Shown: positions 38,007 through 41,350 of the stretch, piece by piece
Layout of the letters: every line of letters starts with the position of its first letter
Numbering within the stretch: the first letter of the stretch is position 1
Source of the DNA: Asaia bogorensis
Lineage (GTDB): Bacteria > Pseudomonadota > Alphaproteobacteria > CACIAM-22H2
DNA length: 41,350 bases
NCBI GenBank assembly: GCA_945901855.1
Contig: CAMDLT010000036.1
Span: forward strand, 1-41,350
Direction of reading: 5' to 3'
Position numbers and translations under genes: made by a program
The notes under the pieces: generated by a model
The model's input: the letters and a program-made list of their open reading frames with translations, nothing else
Told to the model about the DNA's origin: nothing
The model's database searches: none

Positions 38007-38878
38007 ATGAGGCCAGGTGATGATCGTCCTTACAAAAGCACCGTCGCGGTCCTGGCCACCATGCACGGAAAAGAGCGCGTGATCGCGCCGGTCCTGAAGG
38101 AAGGATTTGGACTGGGGGGTGGACTTGGCTATTGGCGTGGGCCCGGACACCTTCGGCACGTTCAGTCGAGAGGTCGAGCGCGCGGGCTTCCAGCTTGATG
38201 CGGCTAGGGCCAAGATCACGGCGGGTTTCGTGTACGCGCCGTATTCTCGCATTGGCCTTGCCAGCGTAGGCAGCTTTGGCCCGCACCCTTACATCCCCTT
38301 CCTCGCTCTCGGTCGGGAAACTGGCGCTGCTGATCGATCGTGATCGTGGTCTCGAAATGACGGGCTACTTTGCGAGTCCTGAAATCAACTATGGCCATGC
38401 GGTCGTCTCTGACATCGGATCCGCGGCTGTTTTTGCTGAACGATCGAGGTTTTCCGAGCATGGGTTGATCGTCATGGGCTGTGTCGATGAGAAGCCCGCG
38501 CCCGGTCTCGCCCTGTTTAAGGACGCCGTCGATCACGCCGCTCTGGAAAAAGCTGTTGGTTAGGTCGTTGTCAAATACGGCGCTGCTTTCGTCGAAGCGG
38601 ATATGCGCGCGCACCGCAATCCCACCTGGATGCGGGCGATCGAGCGCGCGGCGCTCGACCTGGTTCGCCGGTTTCGCAGTCTAAGCCCAGCCTGCGTCCA
38701 GCTGGGCTCTGATGTTATCGAACGCATTGCCGGTCTCCCTTGCGAGTGGTGCGGCGAGCCGACGCATGTGGTCCGCCCGGAGGTCTCGACCTGTCAGGGT
38801 GGTAACTACCGACTGGAGAGCCGGGCGACGAGTGCCACGACAGCAGATTCCGGACTCTGCGAAAGCCGCGATCATTGA
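38007..38878 (+). pseudogene. Decayed DUF6671-type protein gene
   Basis: Four pieces give one continuous protein. PYKSTVAVLATMHGKERVIAP starts at 38007; an extra G in the run near 38115 shifts to VDLAIGVGPDTFGTFSREVE; an extra base near 38321 shifts to LALLIDRDRGLEMTGYFASPE; TAG at 38561-38563 interrupts, after which the same frame gives ADMRAHRNPTWMRAIERAA and a zinc-ribbon-like tail to the stop at 38876-38878. I recall this layout as DUF6671, with three or four CxxC pairs at the end. Here several are lost (SPACVQLG, CQGGNYR, CESRDH). Function of the family is not known to me. The damage is too great for a working gene. Confidence 0.78.
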
Positions 38879-39135
38879 GCAACGAGCCTGCTTTCGTCCA
38901 AGAAGCAGCTTCACCGAAATCTTCGTGGAATTCACGCGTTGTTCGAACGGATAGCAGCGGCGATGTGGGGCTGACCCAACTTGAACTGTTTCGAGGCTTT
39001 ATTTGGGAAATGTTGACTAAATTAAAGATTGTTTAACTAAGACATAATCAATATGTCCGCGTTGCCGCTCTGATGCTGGTCGTATTTGTCAGATCAGATC
39101 TAGCTTGCCGCTCGCGATAAGCGCTCCTCTGGCGC

Positions 39136-39720
39136 TCAAACGACCATCACCTGCACGCCGATCACGAGCGGGTGCACAAATTTGGCAACCACGAGGTACA
39201 CTGCAAGACCTGCCACGGCCGCAACCACGTCGCCGCGTCCAAAGCGCATCGCCGACAGCTCGGCAGCGCCTTCGATAGCCTCACGTGTCTTTAGCGAGAT
39301 GCGCGCGAGTTCGGCCCAGGCCAAAAACCCGCCAAACAGCAACATCGAGCCGGCATCGCCATTAGAGAGCAAATGTGCGAGCGCCCATAGCCTAACGGCC
39401 GCCAGCATCGGATGGCGCACGATGCGCTTGATCGCCCCCGGCAGATAGGCGGCAATCAACAGCACGAACACGGGCATCATCAGCAGCAACGCCATGTGCG
39501 AAAACAAGCGCGGCGGCGCCCAAACCTCGATCATGCCTGCAGCACGGTAACTGCCGAACCCAACCGCGATCAATACAAGCCCGACCAACGAAAAGGTGGC
39601 GTAGCCGAGCTTATAGCGGTTCTTGCCCCATCGTTTGCGTAACGCGGCGCGCCAATCGCGTTGGGTGGTCAAAAGATGCGTGCCTAAGAAAAGCACTAAG
39701 CCAGCGATCAGCAAATTCAT
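39136..39720 (-). CDS. NnrU-family integral membrane protein
   Basis: The 194-residue protein has about five to six hydrophobic segments and starts MNLLIAGLVLFLGTHLL. Family features are the conserved HLL near the start, VWAPPRLFSHMALLLMMPVF and IVRHPMLAAVRLWALAHLLSNGD, with histidines in membrane segments. NnrU was named from nitric-oxide/nitrite reductase gene clusters but members without denitrification genes are common, as here. Function is uncertain; related NnrU/MddA-like proteins have been linked to small-molecule methylation and quinone or haem chemistry. The upstream region contains a 16-base palindrome at 39803-39818. Confidence 0.87.
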   Translation of the reverse strand: MNLLIAGLVLFLGTHLLTTQRDWRAALRKRWGKNRYKLGYATFSLVGLVLIAVGFGSYRAAGMIEVWAPPRLFSHMALLLMMPVFVLLIAAYLPGAIKRIVRHPMLAAVRLWALAHLLSNGDAGSMLLFGGFLAWAELARISLKTREAIEGAAELSAMRFGRGDVVAAVAGLAVYLVVAKFVHPLVIGVQVMVV

Positions 39721-39802
39721 GGGGGGCCACGCGAGTTGATCTGAATTTCCCAGATTTACCTTCTGAACAAATGAGATCCTGACATTTCGGGCAAATTCAA
39801 GT

Positions 39803-39818
39803 CAACTTCTGGAAGTTG
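39803..39818 (-). promoter_or_regulatory. Palindrome upstream of the NnrU-family gene
   Basis: CAACTTCTGGAAGTTG has seven-base arms that pair perfectly about a two-base centre, 83 bases ahead of the NnrU-family start. It looks like a regulator-binding site, but it does not match the FNR/NnrR consensus I know. A second, weaker palindrome ATCTG-N7-CAGAT is at 39739-39755. The remaining bases to 39991 show nothing I recognise. Confidence 0.4.
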
Positions 39819-39991
39819 CACTTATTTTCCCTGTATTTCGACCGCGTCCGCCGCCGAATGAGCCAGGCAGGTCACGGCAGATTCATTGGCGAGCCGTTTA
39901 ACGATGCGATTATTCGACAGCTTGAATGAGACCCGACTAGTCATCGAGCGCCGGCGCAAGTACCACAACAAGAAGTGACCTCACAAGACGC

Positions 39992-41108
39992 TGATCCTGA
40001 CCCTTTATTCGGGGCCAAAGGTTAAGCGTGGATTGGGCACATTTTCTCGAAAAGAGGAGTGTGCGGAATGCCCAAAAAAGGATTTAGCGAAGAACAGATC
40101 GCGTTTGCCTTGCGGCAGGCGGAGAGCAGCACGCCGGTAGGTGAGATCTGCTGAAGATTCGGGATGAGCGAGCAAAGCTTCTACCGTTGGAAGAAACAGT
40201 TTGCTGGTATGGGTATCTCGGAAATCCGCCGTCTGAAGCAGCTCGAAGACGAGAACACGAAGCTGAAGCGACTGTCGCGGATCCGATGCTCGACAAAACT
40301 ATACTGCAGGATGTCCTGCGAAAGAATTGTAAGGCGCCTCTGCGAAGCGCCAGGTCGTCGACCATTTCATGGCGGCCAACGGCGTCAGTGAGCGGAGGAC
40401 CGTTCGTGTCAGCGGCTCGGCAAAGTCGGCTTACCGGCACCGATCGATCCGGGATCCCCAAACGGCGCTGCGGATGCGGCTGAAGGCGCTTTCGGCCGCG
40501 CGGGTGCGGTACCGCAATTAGCGCCTCTACGTGCTGCTGCCTCGGGAGGGCTGGTCGACGAACCACAAGCGGAGCGACCGGTGTACTGCGAAGAAGGCCA
40601 ATCTATCCGGACAAAACGCCCAGCCGACGCCGATATTGGCGGTATCGGGTGGGGCGACCGGCAGTCAGTGGTGCCAACGACACCTGGGCGATGGACTTCG
40701 TCTCCGAGCGGCTGTTCGACGGACGGCCGTTTCGAATCCTGGCGATGTTCGACTGCCATACGAGAGAAGCTCTCGCGACATGTGCGAGGACAATCTTCAG
40801 GGCGTACCAGGCAATCAAAGAACTGGATTGGTTCGCACGGGTCCGCGGCAAGCCGAGAAGCATTCGGGTCGACAACTGCCCCGAGTTCGCTGGTCAGATG
40901 CTCGACCAGCGGGCGTCTTCGCGCCGAGTGTCTGAATGTCATCTCGATGGCCGATGCTCGGCAGCGTATCGATGAATGGAGGATCGATTGCAACACCAAG
41001 CGACCCCACATCGCCCTTGGTGGCTTGACGCCGAAGGCCTTCGCAGACCGAATAGACCGTACTTTAAAAATCGCTTGGCGAATGGACCCAAGTTCGGGGC
41101 AGGACCAA
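39992..41108 (+). mobile_element. Degraded IS3-family insertion sequence
   Basis: Likely terminal repeats are TGATCCTGACCC at about 39992 and TTGGTCCTGCCCC read from 41108 on the opposite strand. orfA begins at the ATG at 40068 (MPKKGFSEEQIAFALRQAE, AGAGGAG upstream) but has TGA at 40152-40154 after residue 28 and a frameshift near 40282. orfB pieces follow: WAMDFVSERLFDGRPFRIL, SIRVDNCPEFAGQML, then after a deletion near 40910 LRAECLNVISMADARQRID and RPHIALGGLTPKAFAD. The DDE glutamate region was removed by that deletion, so the transposase is dead. A stop also interrupts orfB near 40519. The length fits an IS3 element of about 1.2 kb minus the deletion. Confidence 0.85.
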
Positions 41109-41124
41109 TCGTCTGCAGCGCGCA

Positions 41125-41168
41125 CGGCGCGCCGGTATCGGGACATGGGTTCCGATATCGGCGCGCCG
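41125..41168 (-). terminator. Long inverted repeat downstream of icd
   Basis: CGGCGCGCCG (41125-41134) pairs with 41159-41168, and TATCGG (41136-41141) with CCGATA (41152-41157), giving a 17-position stem with one G/T opposition and a 10-base loop. It lies 35 bases past the icd stop. No T-run follows on the minus strand, so it may stabilise the 3' end or act as a non-canonical terminator. Confidence 0.5.
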
Positions 41169-41202
41169 TATCAGGCCAGGTGTGCAGGGCTGCACATTGC
41201 GA

Positions 41203-41350
41203 TCAGTTCATCGCCTTGACGAGGTTCTCGTCGATCTTGGCGAGGAATTTGGTTGTCGACAGATACGGCGCGTCGGGGGCGATCAGCACGGCGAGGTCCT
41301 TGGTCATGAAGCCCTGCTCGACCGTTTCGACGCACACGCGTTCGAGCGTT
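41203..41350 (-). CDS. icd: NADP-dependent isocitrate dehydrogenase, C-terminal end (rest outside window)
   Basis: The last 48 codons plus stop are visible on the minus strand. They read LERVCVETVEQGFMTKDLAV, LIAPDAPYLSTTKFLAKI and DENLVKAMN before the TGA at 41203-41205. This is the C terminus of the dimeric NADP-isocitrate dehydrogenase found in alphaproteobacteria (family ending in TKDLAxLIGPD ... IDENL). The enzyme converts isocitrate to 2-oxoglutarate in the citric acid cycle. It marks the return to core genes after the accessory region, which is relevant because the proposed arabinose route also ends in 2-oxoglutarate. Confidence 0.85.
   Translation of the reverse strand, partial: TLERVCVETVEQGFMTKDLAVLIAPDAPYLSTTKFLAKIDENLVKAMN

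Noticed and set aside
32247..39755. The shared string ATTTCCCAGATT upstream of tctC and of the NnrU-family gene
   Set aside because: A 12-base match between two places in 41 kb is expected many times by chance.

Overview
The window reads as a chromosomal segment of a GC-rich alphaproteobacterium, probably Rhodospirillales-like. The evidence is the set of housekeeping genes (lpxK, ubiE-ubiB-coaBC-dut, mutM, rpsT, dnaA, dnaN, recF, gyrB), the two-zinc-ligand spacing and coaBC flap typical of alphaproteobacteria, and GANTC (CcrM-type) sites upstream of dnaA. No genus can be assigned from the sequence alone.

Layout. (1) 1-18657 is a compact core block: lipid A genes (lpxK 3' part, lauroyl acyltransferase), two tandem cyclophilins, a minus-strand run ubiE-ubiB-coaBC-dut-Rrf2 regulator-moeB, then mutM, a small secreted protein, enoyl-CoA hydratase, rpsT with a clear promoter and a very strong terminator, and the replication genes dnaA-(pcp)-dnaN-recF-gyrB. 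(2) 18706-28289 is a carbohydrate module: a gene resembling L-2-keto-3-deoxyarabonate dehydratase, divergent from a complete oligopeptide/oligosaccharide-type ABC importer (binding protein, two permeases, two ATPases), a cytoplasmic GH51 alpha-L-arabinofuranosidase and a winged-helix regulator. The likely job is uptake and intracellular cleavage of arabinose-containing oligosaccharides and oxidative (non-phosphorylated) arabinose catabolism. The binding-protein gene carries a single in-frame amber codon. (3) 28535-36000 has a lower GC content and more mixed codon use: insertion-sequence debris, a tripartite tricarboxylate transporter operon (tctC-tctB-tctA), and three orphan genes (a 402-residue unknown, a pentapeptide-repeat protein, a one-helix membrane protein). 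(4) 36042-37826 is an intact IlvD/Edd-type pentonate dehydratase closest in remembered sequence to Caulobacter xylonate dehydratase. (5) 38007-41108 holds a decayed DUF6671 gene, an NnrU-family membrane protein and a degraded IS3-family element. (6) The 3' end of icd closes the window on the minus strand.

How it fits together: the region between gyrB and icd looks like an accessory zone into which pentose catabolism, organic-acid uptake and mobile elements have been placed and are partly decaying. The dehydratase at 36 kb and the keto-deoxy-pentonate dehydratase at 18.7 kb could act consecutively (pentonate to 2-keto-3-deoxypentonate to alpha-ketoglutarate semialdehyde), although sugar dehydrogenase, lactonase and semialdehyde dehydrogenase are not in this window. 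No CRISPR array, tRNA, rRNA or complete prophage was seen. The most unusual single observations are the nonsense codon in the binding protein, the altered zinc finger of MutM, the orphan gene cluster at 32.7-35.5 kb, and the nucleotide-level decay of the DUF6671 gene.
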